The notes beneath the pieces are model-generated. The model saw only the letters and a program-made list of their open reading frames with translations. It did not search any database and was not told where the DNA came from. From NCBI GenBank assembly GCA_003427395.1, contig BFEA01000058.1, positions 985,310-1,025,874 of the forward strand: a DNA stretch of 40,565 nt, given 5' to 3'. Both the position numbers and the translations under genes were made by a program. The first letter of the stretch is position 1. The number at the start of each line of letters is the position of its first letter. The stretch comes from Chara braunii. Taxonomy: Eukaryota; Streptophyta; Charophyceae; Charales; Characeae. Positions 19,881-30,214 of this stretch are shown here, piece by piece.

Positions 19881-21250
19881 TATTGTTTTGATTTCTGATT
19901 TAGTTCTGTATTTATTTTATTGTTATTCCGTTATGAGTCGGGCGTGGCAAGGAGCCAGAAGTGGGGACCGACGCTTCGGCCAGCAGCCCCGACCTAAGTA
20001 CCACAATAAGGCACAAATAGATGCGGTTCCAGTTGTCGGGCTGCCGGGTAGTCCTTCGAGGCATCCGCTATAAATTAGGACGATGCGGAGAAGATGGGGT
20101 GGGCGCCTATACCAGAACGATACGTATAAATCGAGGGAGGACTCAGACACGTTGCTTTTGTCTTCGGCCGGTTGAATTTTTGAATCGACTAAGAGTTGGG
20201 GGTCGTGGGGTCGGAGGCAGACGAGAGTTGCGTTAGTAAGTAACAGGGAGTTGGCGAAGGGGAGAAGAAGGCGAGGAAACTCGAATAAGAAGTTGGGCCG
20301 GGTGCGTGCGGAGCAGGGAAGTAGTTGGTGAAGGTAGAAAATAAAACAGATCAGGGAGTGAGGTGGATGAACCCGGACGGGTTAGCGCGCCGGGTGCATT
20401 CGACAGTAGAGATGGTAGGGTAGCGAATTCGGGCGCAGTGCAGAGAGGATATCGCACACGATACTTTATGGTTTCTCACAGGGAAAGAGGCGATCCTGAG
20501 GGATTTGGGTATGGCGAGTTGCGTGGTGTGTTTAGTTTTAGTGTTAGAATAAGTGTTAGTTTGGCATGAAAGCCGAGAGGTGCGCGGAGCTATGGAGAAG
20601 GCGGGAACGAGAAGAGTGAGATAAGCATAGCTCGCTCGTCTCTCGATGAAAACGTGTGACTAAGGATGAGATTCTGGAGTTTTTAGGCTGAGCGAATTCG
20701 GATCCGTGACTAGTTTTAGTAAAGAGTCAGTATAAAAGAAGTTAGTAAGAAAAGTAGTTGCGTGGCTGCTATGGCGGAGTGTCAAGAAAGGAGATGGGAT
20801 ATAGAGTCGGGAAGCATATAATCTCGCCATTTCATAATGAGATCTGGCAAGAAGAGATGCGGCATACGAGATTTAGATTAGGGCGAATCTGATAGTCAAA
20901 ACAGACTATGGGTATGATGTGTGGGTTCAGTGGTGCGAGTCTTAGGTTGCGTAAGGGGGAGTTGGTTGGGCGATGCTCTATGCCACGTTGGGTGGACGCC
21001 CTTATCTACGATCCACCGCTGCCCTGCCACCTGTGTTCCCTTAGCTCCGCCGAGGGCTTCTGCAGATTTATGTATTCACTGTGCGGAGTGACCGGGCAGT
21101 TGATATTGCTTGCCCCTTGTTTGGCTTGGCTGCCAAGCGACGCATCAGGTGGTTGTGCCTTCCGTGTTTTGATGTTGGTGGACCGAGTAGTTTGGTTGCT
21201 TTGTGGCTGGCGTCTTGTGATCCGTATCGCGGCTGCCGAATCAGCTGGAC
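19881..21250. other. unassigned, GC-mixed, no gene
   Basis: No recognisable domain in any frame. Some similarity to the minus strand of 28540-28680 at its beginning (GGGACCGACGCTTCGGCC against GCCTTCGGGACCGACC) suggests that it continues the shared block. Confidence 0.35.
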
Positions 21251-21814
21251 CGGTGTCGAGCACATCAGTCCCGCACGGGGACCCTCCCGGCCGCGTCACG
21301 CAGGATTAGGCAGGACTTGTCGCGGAGAGCGTTTGCCGCTCCAGCCGAGTGCGCCAGCCGTACCTCTTGCGAGCCCCTACGACAGGACAGAGTCACGCGA
21401 GGCACCGCTTACCTGCACCTGCGGGAGCTGTCACCATCCTTTAGGTGGGCGTATCCCCGCCGAGCTACTGAACCACATGCGAAAGCTCTTCGTATGCAAT
21501 TGCAGAGGTGGCCTAGCCGAGGGCGTTTCTCGCTCGCTATAGCATAGGGGGTACGCGCGGTCGAATGCCCAAAAATTGAACCCGTACGCGAATCGATGTA
21601 TTGGGGGGCTGAGGTCCCAAACTCGACTCGTCGCCGATCGACTAGGACGCACTACATACACCACGCGTTGCGCCACAATACTCACACTTACCACGCTTAG
21701 CACACAGACACACAACCACTACAAACAACGCCACAACACAACAACTCCTAGTCCCTTCAGTATCCGACCATAACCTTGAAACAAAGTCAGATAAGCATCG
21801 CGCGCTGAACTTAA

Positions 21815-21821
21815 TATAAAA
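21815..21821 (+). promoter_or_regulatory. TATA-like box conserved between the two arms
   Basis: CTTAATATAAAATGGCG here matches CTTAGTATAAAACCGCG on the minus strand at 33383-33366, in the same position within each arm. Conservation in drifted flanks suggests a pol II promoter. No start site is proven. Confidence 0.4.
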
Positions 21822-22894
21822 TGGCGTGAGCGCAGGACCTTTTTATATCAATCATGCGGGCCCGCGCAAGCATTCGCGCTGATGGGTTACAACACGGTAC
21901 TCGTAGCCTCATGACCCTTGATAATCTCGAGGATCGCGCTCGACACTCGAGTGTCGGCTGACAGGCGCTTTGAGGGATAACCTCTCAATGCCAGACAACC
22001 GCCATGTGCGGTTGAAGGCCACACCCTCTTCTGCAACCTGTGCAGAGGGGTTGAGTAGACAGACTCAAGCTGTCGTGGCAGCCCGAGATCAAGGGGTTTG
22101 ACTTTGACGGCTGCCACGGATTACAACGTTCAACCATAGTAACTCTAAAAACGCATAAATTAAGAAGGGACCTCTCTTTTCTCCCGATGCAGAACTTATT
22201 TAGTCACTGTTCGCGACCTCAATGGGTCATGCGGACACAAGAAAATATGATGTAAAAGTTATGAGATAGGAGACGATCACTCTCACAATCACGGCGTGGC
22301 TTCCTTTAATATCTATATATGTATATAATCATACGCAAACCCAAGTCTGGACTTCAACTCACAGAACATACCTGTGATCACATCAAAAATTCACATCAAC
22401 AGAGCACACACTACACGGGGTCAACTTCAACCATTCTTTGCGCCCACACCCCTCGCTTTAGCCATACAAGTCTCACTCTTTGCGCAACTCTTAAAATAAA
22501 GTACTCAGCATCTTTATTAAATGACCATTCAATTAAAGTCCGGGTAAAAATAGAACAAAACAACACAAAACACAGAGCTAAAGCCTTTTTAGGTTGGGTA
22601 GCAAGAGCGGATTAGAGTTAAGCCGGAAACCGACCTGTTATCAAAGGATAATAGAAAGTGATCTTTGTAGGATCAGTTTGAAGATAGTCAAGCCTTGAAT
22701 TAATCTGAATAAAGGTGACCTGCAATGCAGCACAGGCCAGTACCCAAGCCATACTTGAGTGATCAAGATATAATTTTGTCTAGCTTCTGATGTTTATATA
22801 AAAATGTAAAAAATTTCGACATCATATCCCCTAAACAGGATGGATTGTCAGATTTCTCGTAGCTGAAAATAATCTAACTCTCCAAGTTCTACAA

Positions 22895-23005
22895 AATTTC
22901 GGCAGCGCTTCCCGTAGGAAAAGTGCCTTTCCAGAATTTCTATGAATCCAAAATGACTAACTCTTTAGATTTCTAGAAATTTTGGCAGCGCTTCCCGTAG
23001 AAACT
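22895..23005 (+). repeat. GGCAGCGCTTCCCGTAG motif, two copies
   Basis: AAATTTCGGCAGCGCTTCCC at 22895 and AAATTTTGGCAGCGCTTCCC at 22978, each preceded by CTAACTCT. The right arm carries three copies on the opposite strand (near 31922, 32047, 32168; TATGGGAAGCGCTGCCGAAA). AGCGCT is palindromic and TTCCCTATGGGAA can pair in the right-arm copies. Confidence 0.65.
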
Positions 23006-23389
23006 TGAACAGGAGGCTGCCAATATTTATACAAAACTGAAAACAGAGATACAAAACAAAGCTATACTTGGGACTAACTCCTGACACCTATTTGATAATT
23101 CAGAATCAATGACAGTCTGCACGATCTCTAGGTGAGACCGTGAGCTAACACTGATCCTAACTCCTAGTAGGGTTTGTCCTATCTTATCCCAAGCTTCCCT
23201 CCCATCATCTTTCCTATCTGCCTATGGCTCCAGCACTCAGCGAGCATCTGAAATAACTAACCTATCGAAAATATGCCCCAGAGTGAGAGCCCACAAGCAT
23301 GCATACACAAACATCTCTCACAATCCCACATCAGTTTAGCCCCAATAGTTCATTAAATCACCTAGTTCTTCCTTTTTTACGTCCCCCTC

Positions 23390-24705
23390 ACTTATGGCAT
23401 ATGGTCAAACAAGGCCCTAACCTAAGGGCATGTCTGACCTGGCTAAATAAACAAGTAAGGGTACATACAATTGGACTGCCCTAACCTAAGGGTATGCCCA
23501 ACACATGATAAAAACATATGTCCATACTGCCCCAACCTAGGGGTATGCCCGACACAACGTAAACCATAAACATAAAGCATATGACCAGGCCGCCCTAACC
23601 TAAGGGTACGCATGGCTTCTGCTTAATTGACGACATGAAGCATAGGACTAGACTGCCCCAACTTAGGGGTGTGCCTAGCCAGCCTTATACAAAGTTACAT
23701 ATGGCATAGAGTTGAACTGCCCCAACCTAGGGGTATGCTTAACCTGCCAAAACAAACACAAACGACGAATGGTTGGACCGCCCTAACCTAAGGGTACGTC
23801 CAACCCACAAAACATCAACGACAAGGGCATATCACTAAGCCGCCCTAACCTAGGGGTACGCCTAGCTAGCCTAAACAGTTTAAGTTACATAAGGCAATGC
23901 GACCAGATCCCCCTAACCTAAGGGTACGTCTTGTCTGCCTGAACAAGTACAAACGACATATGACTAAGCCGCTCTAACCTAAGGGTACGCTTAGCCTCCG
24001 TAACAATAGTTTAAACAACCATAAATACTTCATACAAACTTTATGATTTTCCTTTCTTCTTAGGCAGATGTCAGACCTACCCAACCTAGGGAGACATCCA
24101 ACCCTGCCTTGTTTTTAGAAGGGAAAATAAAAACAATTTTATACTAACTCTCTGATCCTTTATGTTATCACCAGTATATGACTGAGCCTCTCTAACCTAA
24201 GGGTACGCTCAATCTGCCCAGGTTACCTCCATTATATTCTTCATCCAGTTCTCTTTTCTTTTTGTACTACCTGACTTACTGACTGGCTTTCCCAACCTAG
24301 GGTGCCCGGTCTGTCAGAAGATATAGGTTCAATAATATATATATCCAATTTCTATATTTTAGCTGACACTTTTGTTCATGGCTTATGGCCGAGCCGCCCT
24401 AACCTAAGGATACGCTCAGTCTTATGCCCTTGTTCCCCCTCAGAAGAAACATGCACAAAGTTGGGTCTACGCAACCTAGAATATCCCCAACTCTGCTTTC
24501 AGCAACCCACAAAAGAAACATCAGGATTCTGAGACATCCCAACCTAGGGCGCTCATCCTCCTGTTCAGAAACCCCAAATAAAACAGCGACTAGTTCGTCC
24601 AACCTAGGATAGGCCTAGTCCTAAAAAAGGTCATGCAATCAACCCAGCGTAAATAAAACACAGCACTGAGCCCACATCAACCTTGAGGAGCTCAGCCTTT
24701 GGTTG
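23390..24705 (+). repeat. array of about 17 hairpins, constant AACCTA loop, variable stems
   Basis: The hexamer AACCTA (one copy AACTTA) recurs at 23419, 23483, 23534, 23597, 23660, 23724, 23785, 23847, 23915, 23976, 24083, 24194, 24294, 24401, 24473, 24541 and 24601, mostly 60-68 bases apart, with four gaps of 100-111. It is closed by an inner CCC/GGG stem in which T-A and C-G pairs alternate (CCCTAACCTAAGGG, CCCCAACCTAGGGG). An outer stem of 6-8 bases changes between units yet mostly pairs: GGTTGGAC/GTCCAACC (23771), GACTAAGC/GCTTAGCC (23962), GACTAG/CTAGTC (24588). A further stem CTGAGC/GCTCAG without the hexamer follows at 24666. No open frame explains it. Confidence 0.8.
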
Positions 24706-25220
24706 ACTCAGTCAAATGCAGGCAATACTCCTTCCTTCCGCCTTCCCCCAGTTCATTCTGTCTGAATCCACTCAGGAGATATCTGATCTTTCATATATAT
24801 TTGTTGATCTACCTTTCGAACTGAATGTCCTGACATACATAACAAAATAAAAAGTAATATCCTTCCATAGTTATGTTCAAATAGCCCAAGGATAATAGTT
24901 AGGGAAGGGATCACACGCGTCATACGAAAATATACCTGAAGTTCCCTGCCTCCAGAACCCCGCCTCGGCTCCGGCAGAGCTCCCGCAATCGGTGGGGCGA
25001 ACCTCCCACAGAGGCCTTGGCGCGGTCCTACGAGTTTCAATCTCGCCTGCCGCCTTCCTCTCGTAACCTCAGACCAGACTCAGAGAAAGAAAGATAGAGG
25101 TAGAAAGTTCAGACTCTCGAGATCCAAGAGAGGTGCACTCAACTCACAGTGAGAGGGCCCTGAAGTCTTGGTGCGCCTGTGGGCCCCGCAATGATGGTCA
25201 ATGTAATAGCTAGGTCAACG

Positions 25221-26480
25221 AGTCACAGCCAACGCAACACCTTCTGACAATCTCGCAAGTCGCAGCAGTAACTCATGTGCAAAAGCCTGTTCACACTCCC
25301 AAACCGCTGCACTCCAACTGTTGGTCAGTGATGTAATGCGCAGTCCCAGAACACACTGTTCAAATAGAACACGCCCCCGTGCTCTACTTGAGACACAGTA
25401 ATCGCAGCCGAGCTCAACTGGATGCTGCTCGCACAACAATTGGGAACACGGCAATACGACAATTTGCGGTCACAACAGCAATCCACCTGATACAACTCGG
25501 CCAGGAGTCCGACATTCAACAACACATGGTTGCTGTTGCAAGCACACTTCTCCCAATGCGGCAGTTTACTTGCTACCAACAGCATCCAACACAAGTCTCG
25601 CTGTCACAACAGTCCGGGCCAGCGATAATATCAACGAAACTCAGTAGCTACGTGGCTCCCCCACTGCCCCCTTCAGTGTTGCAGCAATAGCCCCCTCTGC
25701 CGAGCCTAACCACCCACTTCAACCGTGATGTTGTTCTTGTGGTCCAATCCGCCACTACGCAGCCTAGAAAGGCTGCGTTCAAATACAACACACCCCTCTC
25801 CCTGAGTGCTATACTTGACTGGAGGTCAAACGTAGAGAGAACGAGCGTAGGTTGTGTGTACGGCGAACAGCGTGCAGCTGCAACGTACTGTAGCAGCGCA
25901 CTAAAACCGGAGTACCTCGCTACTATGCCAAACCACAATACTCAGCAACATATAGTGCCAAGCACAGTAGTGTCAGGCATAAGCCAAGCGCAGGTACAGT
26001 ATTATTCAGCAAGTGCACGACCAGGCCACAGTCAAGCTACTTGGAGAAGCATAACAGTCCGCTGCTAAAGATTGCAGCAACAACTTCAACGTGTCTAACA
26101 ACAACCCGGACTGCCCAATAAAATCTGAGTGTACCGCAACACCTAGCGCTTGCTCACATCAGTACTAAGTGGCCTGTTCACTGCGGCCCCTGCTCAAACG
26201 GTCTCGTGTGAGAACACTCACCCATTCGCTGTCCCTGCTCCCACCTCGTAGGCCAAGTACCCACTGTATACGTAGAATCAGGAGTGAATCTGCTACTAAG
26301 CTATAGTCCAGATACCGATCGATGCACAGTTAAATTAGCCACCTAGCTTTAACTTTTGGTCTATCCCGTAATCTCGTGCTTTCGCGTACGTTGACTCACC
26401 CGAATGTCCAGCAACCCGTGGGTTGTTCAAATTGAAACTAAATCCTCCACTAGATCGTGGGAGTGTTCAGGCAATCCCAC
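25221..26480. repeat. CA/CT-rich region with a diverged duplication
   Basis: 25335-25405 and 25755-25835 match in order (GCAG, AGAA, CTG-GTTCAAATA, ACACGCCCC/ACACACCCC, TGCTMTACTTGA), an offset near 425 bases. The minus-strand shadows share GVFYLNSVFWDC and GVLYLNAAFLGC, but neither frame is otherwise recognisable. The rest has no gene. Confidence 0.45.
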
Positions 26481-26485
26481 ACACG

Positions 26486-26599
<114 letters not shown>

Positions 26600-28300
26600 G
26601 CGCACATACCCCTCGGTAGCCTCCGACTCACACGCCTCCTGCTCCTCCCGTCGGTCATGTGAGCAATGCACCGTAAAACAGGTATGCCTTCAACTCCGAG
26701 ATCGATCTTCTTCATGACCCTTCTATCGTTGAGATGAGCCAAATCGAATGAGTGCTCCGTTAGCCTGCGTCGGCTAGCAGGTAAGTCTCCAACACTGCGG
26801 CCAGCCTTTCACTACTTTCATCCATAAGGTGAGAAAAATCGAACGAATCTTCCGCTAAACAAGACCGGATTCACTCCCACTTAATAGCGGGCATAGTCTT
26901 TACCTCCGGGCGCAGCCTTAGTTGTTCATGCTCGCCAAACCATCACTTGATTCAAAATTCTGATATGGCCATTCAACTCGGAATGACCCAAAACCCCCAT
27001 TTAGAATCTTCCCTCGCTCATTTTCATCAAAAAATGAGCGAGGTATGCACTTTTGATCTCGCCCATAGCCGCCTCTCGTCACTTCTCCGCGCACCTCACT
27101 TCTCCTCCATCCCCTATTCTATTGACTTCCTCCTAAAACTAACTTCACTAACAACCTCGCCCTGTCTTAAAACCCCCATCTAGCCTCTTTCCCTGCCAGA
27201 TTCCGTGGTGGATTGGGCGAGTTACTCCTCTGCTTCCTTTTCTACATCCGCCATCTCCACCTTATTCCCGCATGAACCTGGCCAGGCCCTACGTCTAGGT
27301 TCTCTTCCCCCTTTTTCCATCCTCTCCTGCAGCGTCCCCTCCATCTAGTCCTTCCCTCGTAGCCTTCACTCCCCCTCCTTGTTGCCTTCATCTTCTTCAT
27401 AGACTGTATCTGGCGTGAAACCTCATCCCGATTCTTTCCATTCTCCCTCCTCCGTCGCATATGCATCTCGCGCATGTTCGCGCCCAGATTCGGTGTTTTT
27501 CTCTGCTGCCTTTGCTGCCCCGACTCTCTGCCTCCTCTTACTACTAACGCACCCCCCCTTCTCGCTGCCTTCTCTTACTACTAAAGCAGCCCCCCTTCTC
27601 GCTGCCTTCTCTTCCGCTGCGCTGCCCTGCTGCCTCCCTGTGCAGTCTCCCAGCGGCCTGTCCCTGCCTCGCTGCTGCACAGCGCTCCCCGGTCCGATCG
27701 ACCACTCGTTACCTAGAGACGTGCCATTCGTCTCTTCCTCCGCCATACCCATCCTCCGCCTTCGTTAGTTTCCCTCTCCCATCTTCACGTACTTGGACCG
27801 GATCCAGACCAGGTTCGGGCACCTTCCTCCCACAGTTCCGCTTTCTCTTTCTCTCCCGTTTTGCCGATGATGTGCCCTGTCCCGTCACTGACATAACTGC
27901 TCGCCCTCAGCTATGGGTATCTGCGGTGCATGAGGAAGGAGTCCTACGTACACACCCACAAAAATAGCGCAGCGAGGGAGCAGCGTGCCCTCCACCAAAT
28001 TCGCTATGAGAAAGTAAAAACTGAGTGAAGGCTTCAACCTTTTCTACTCAAATCCTCACAGCAGCTATCCTACTAGCCTATCTGTCCGTCCAAACAGCTA
28101 ACATCTACGGCCAGCCTTTCGAGATTTCCTTATACGCACCTAGATGGGAACCTATATATAATAAAGAAAGAAAACAAACAAACCCACGGACCTTCCCGTT
28201 TTCAGAAAAAATAGAAGAAGGAAAAAAGAGAAACAAAACAAAACAGCTGGGCTGAAAAGCAGCCCCGTCCGTGAAGTAGAGCCGACAAGCCTGCCAACTA
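26600..28300. other. unassigned; one perfect hairpin, one short tandem repeat
   Basis: No protein recognised. A perfect 13-base stem CCTCGCTCATTTT with loop near CATCA pairs 27012-27024 with 27031-27043. A pyrimidine-rich segment repeats CCCCCCTTCTCGCTGCCT at a period of about 37 (27536-27607). The words AAAACCCCCATYTAG occur at 26991 and 27170. Open frames in 27415-27770 on both strands are low-complexity. Confidence 0.45.
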
Positions 28301-28314
28301 CAATCTGCAGATCA

Positions 28315-28385
28315 GGCCCGGTGGCCCAAACTTGGTGAGCCAGAAATACAGTTTCTTGACCGCGGAATCAAATCCCGCAAGGTCC
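28315..28385 (+). other. tRNA-like sequence (71 nt, degenerate)
   Basis: Position 8 T is followed by an A-box-like TGGCCCAAACTTGG. AGAA/TTCT pairs around a seven-base loop with T at position 33, and GCGGAATCAAATCCCGC resembles a T arm with a B box. The acceptor pairs at only four of seven positions. The spacing is right for a tRNA but pairing defects suggest a pseudogene or SINE head. Confidence 0.3.
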
Positions 28386-28844
28386 AAACCAAGAAAACAG
28401 CAGCCATAGTTGGGTATAGCCCCTCACTAACGTGTCACAGCGGCCATGCTAGTCTTTCTCTGTATCGTTCCAATCTCAGCGGATGTCCCAAAGGGCAGCA
28501 CCACAGTAGTGGTATCGCAGCAGTTCGTGGCTGTATCCACGAAACTAGGCTGTTGGGCTTCCCGGTCGGTCCCGAAGGCCGACGCCGGACTGTACCCCAG
28601 AATGAAAACAGGGAGTAATAATAAAAACTAAAATCTTAAGAAAAACTCAGAAAATAAAAAATAAAAAGCAAAAATTTAAAAAGAAGCCGACAGGGGAGGG
28701 GGACCACCGACCCTTGGTCCTTGACCTCGCCTCGTGGGCCCGCGGTCGGAACCCCCTCGCAAAAAGCCAAGGGGGATAGTCCCACGGGACCCTCAACCCC
28801 TCGGCTCATTCCAATGCACTCCTCCGCTGCTCCGCTGCTGGCTG

Positions 28845-28910
28845 TTGGCCTCGATCCCGAGATCCACCTGGTGAGAGTTCAACGACATAACCTATAGGGG
28901 CTAAGCCCCA
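28845..28910 (-). other. tRNA-like sequence in block A copy 2
   Basis: On the minus strand TAGCCCCTATAGG (28903-28891) and GGGATCGAGGCC (28858-28847) match the A- and B-box-like words of 19693-19748. The anticodon-arm position reads GAACTCTCACC, with CTCTCAC like the loop of a tRNA-Glu(CTC). The B-box region is the best conserved part. Confidence 0.35.
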
Positions 28911-29084
28911 GCCTGGCACAGCGGCAAGCTAAGTTCATTATGAAGAGTAGTTCCTACTAGGCCGGCCTGCAGCAACGTACTACAGGCCAGCGGTTGATTC
29001 ATTGCCTGCGCCTCAGGCCATGCAATGCCGTGTTGGCTGCCTCGGGGCAAGACTCCGCTTGGCTCACCGCGAGCGCTGCCCCAC

Positions 29085-29256
29085 CATGCTACGGCCTAGG
29101 CCGAGGCCCTCATAGCCCGCCGTTCTTGCTACACGCACGCCCTGTCACCGCCCTTTTGCCAGGAACCCGGCATGCTACGGCCTAGGCCGAGGCCCTCATA
29201 GCCCGTCGTTCTTGCTACACGCACGCCCTGTCATCGCCCTTTTGCCAGGAACCCGG
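29085..29256 (+). repeat. recent tandem duplication, 86 bp x 2
   Basis: Unit 1 is 29085-29170 and unit 2 is 29171-29256, starting CATGCTACGGCC and ending GGAACCCGG. Only two differences are visible (GCCGTT/GTCGTT and CACCGCC/CATCGCC). The unit contains the perfect palindrome CGGCCTAGGCCG. Confidence 0.95.
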
Positions 29257-30214
29257 CTGTTGCTCCTACTGAATCCTACTCGCACTTCCTCTCTCGGATC
29301 TCTCTGATGAGTCCAAACACCGGTAATACCCCGTCACCTTAGTGTGTTGCACACTATGCGACCTCAACAACTGCCGCCCATAGGGCTTGGCTTCATCCAC
29401 GACCGTCAACCCCCCCCGCATCTACCACGCGGTGGTCACCGCTTGCTCCTTACTTTCTCTCGCACACCCCAATTACTGCTCAAGGCAACACCGCTTCTGA
29501 TGACGCATGCCGTATGAACGCAGATGTACCATGGTCACTTCAATAAAGGAAAAGTTTTTCTAGTTTTAATCAAAGCCAAAAATTCTGCTGGCGGAAACGC
29601 CGACTCTATAGCATCAAGAATAAAAATCATCACGCGCGTCCTAAACTGCGTGCCCACATACTCTCTACTTCTCGTCAACCATTCAGTCAATGCGAACCAA
29701 ACACAACCGCAAATTCGCACGGTATACTCAAATTCTGAACAAACCTTATTCTCTGTCACTTGCAAAAACCAGGACGGATACCCTTGTAAGGGTATACACG
29801 CCGACACCGGAGAGTACAAGCACATTGCCTATCTAGGGTGGTCATCTGCAACCAAGGAGAGGGTTCATTCGTGATACTTTGGGATGCTCGTTGTTGTTGT
29901 TGTTATCAGTGCTACACATTGTTGTGCACTCGGGCTAGTACCGCACCCTTTCGAGCTTCATAACTGTGCTTCCTACTGCCTATCTGTGACCGCATCCTCT
30001 GCTATCGACATTGTTGAACTTGTTGTAGGCTGCTATGCTGTTCTAAGTACGACAGCCGTTTGGAGCAGTAGGACTGCGGCTTCGTGTTTGGAAGTGAAGG
30101 TGCAGTGTGCAGAAAGTGATTTGACTGCAAAAGAGGTTGATGCCACAACTTGAAAAAGAGGGGTTATTACTGTAACTCTAGAACTCGTCAAGAGAGTTGG
30201 GCTTAGCAGTTTGA

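Larger units (their letters stand above)
21255..25220 (+). mobile_element. long structured repeat arm, left copy (LTR-like or foldback arm)
   Basis: Collinear with 34000-30215 on the minus strand. Landmarks in order: TGTCGAGC and GTCACGCAGGA (21254-21305), GTGCGCCAGCCGTACCTC, GCGTATCCCCGCCGAGCTA, CGACTAGGACG, CTCCTAGTCCCTTCAGTA, TATAAAA (21815), the palindrome CGACACTCGAGTGTCG (21941), AATAAA near 22495, TTAAATGACCATTCAAT, GACCTGTTATCA, two GGCAGCGCTTCCCGTAG motifs, the hairpin array, then CCCGCAATCGGTGGGGCGAA, CTCGCCTGCCGCCTTCCTCT and GGGCCCCGCAATG. Landmark identity is high, spacers have drifted. It begins TG and a TATA box and poly(A) signals occur inside, which suits a very long LTR; no primer-binding site, polypurine tract or target duplication was identified. 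Confidence 0.6.
28600..29830 (-). repeat. shared block A (copy 2)
   Basis: Minus-strand counterpart of 19150-19880, with extra sequence between the two matching parts (28760-28925 and 29740-29810). It contains a second tRNA-like stretch and the 86-bp tandem duplication. On the minus strand it follows the right arm, whereas copy 1 precedes the left arm, which fits internal sequence lying between two LTR-like arms. Confidence 0.55.

Noticed and set aside
23390-24705. CRISPR-like appearance: constant word every 60 bases with variable sequence between
   Set aside because: Eukaryotic context, no cas genes, spacing irregular, and the variable parts are self-complementary flanks of the constant word rather than unique spacers.
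27415-27768. Overlapping frames on both strands (109-117 codons)
   Set aside because: Pyrimidine-rich low-complexity sequence with a 37-bp repeat explains both.
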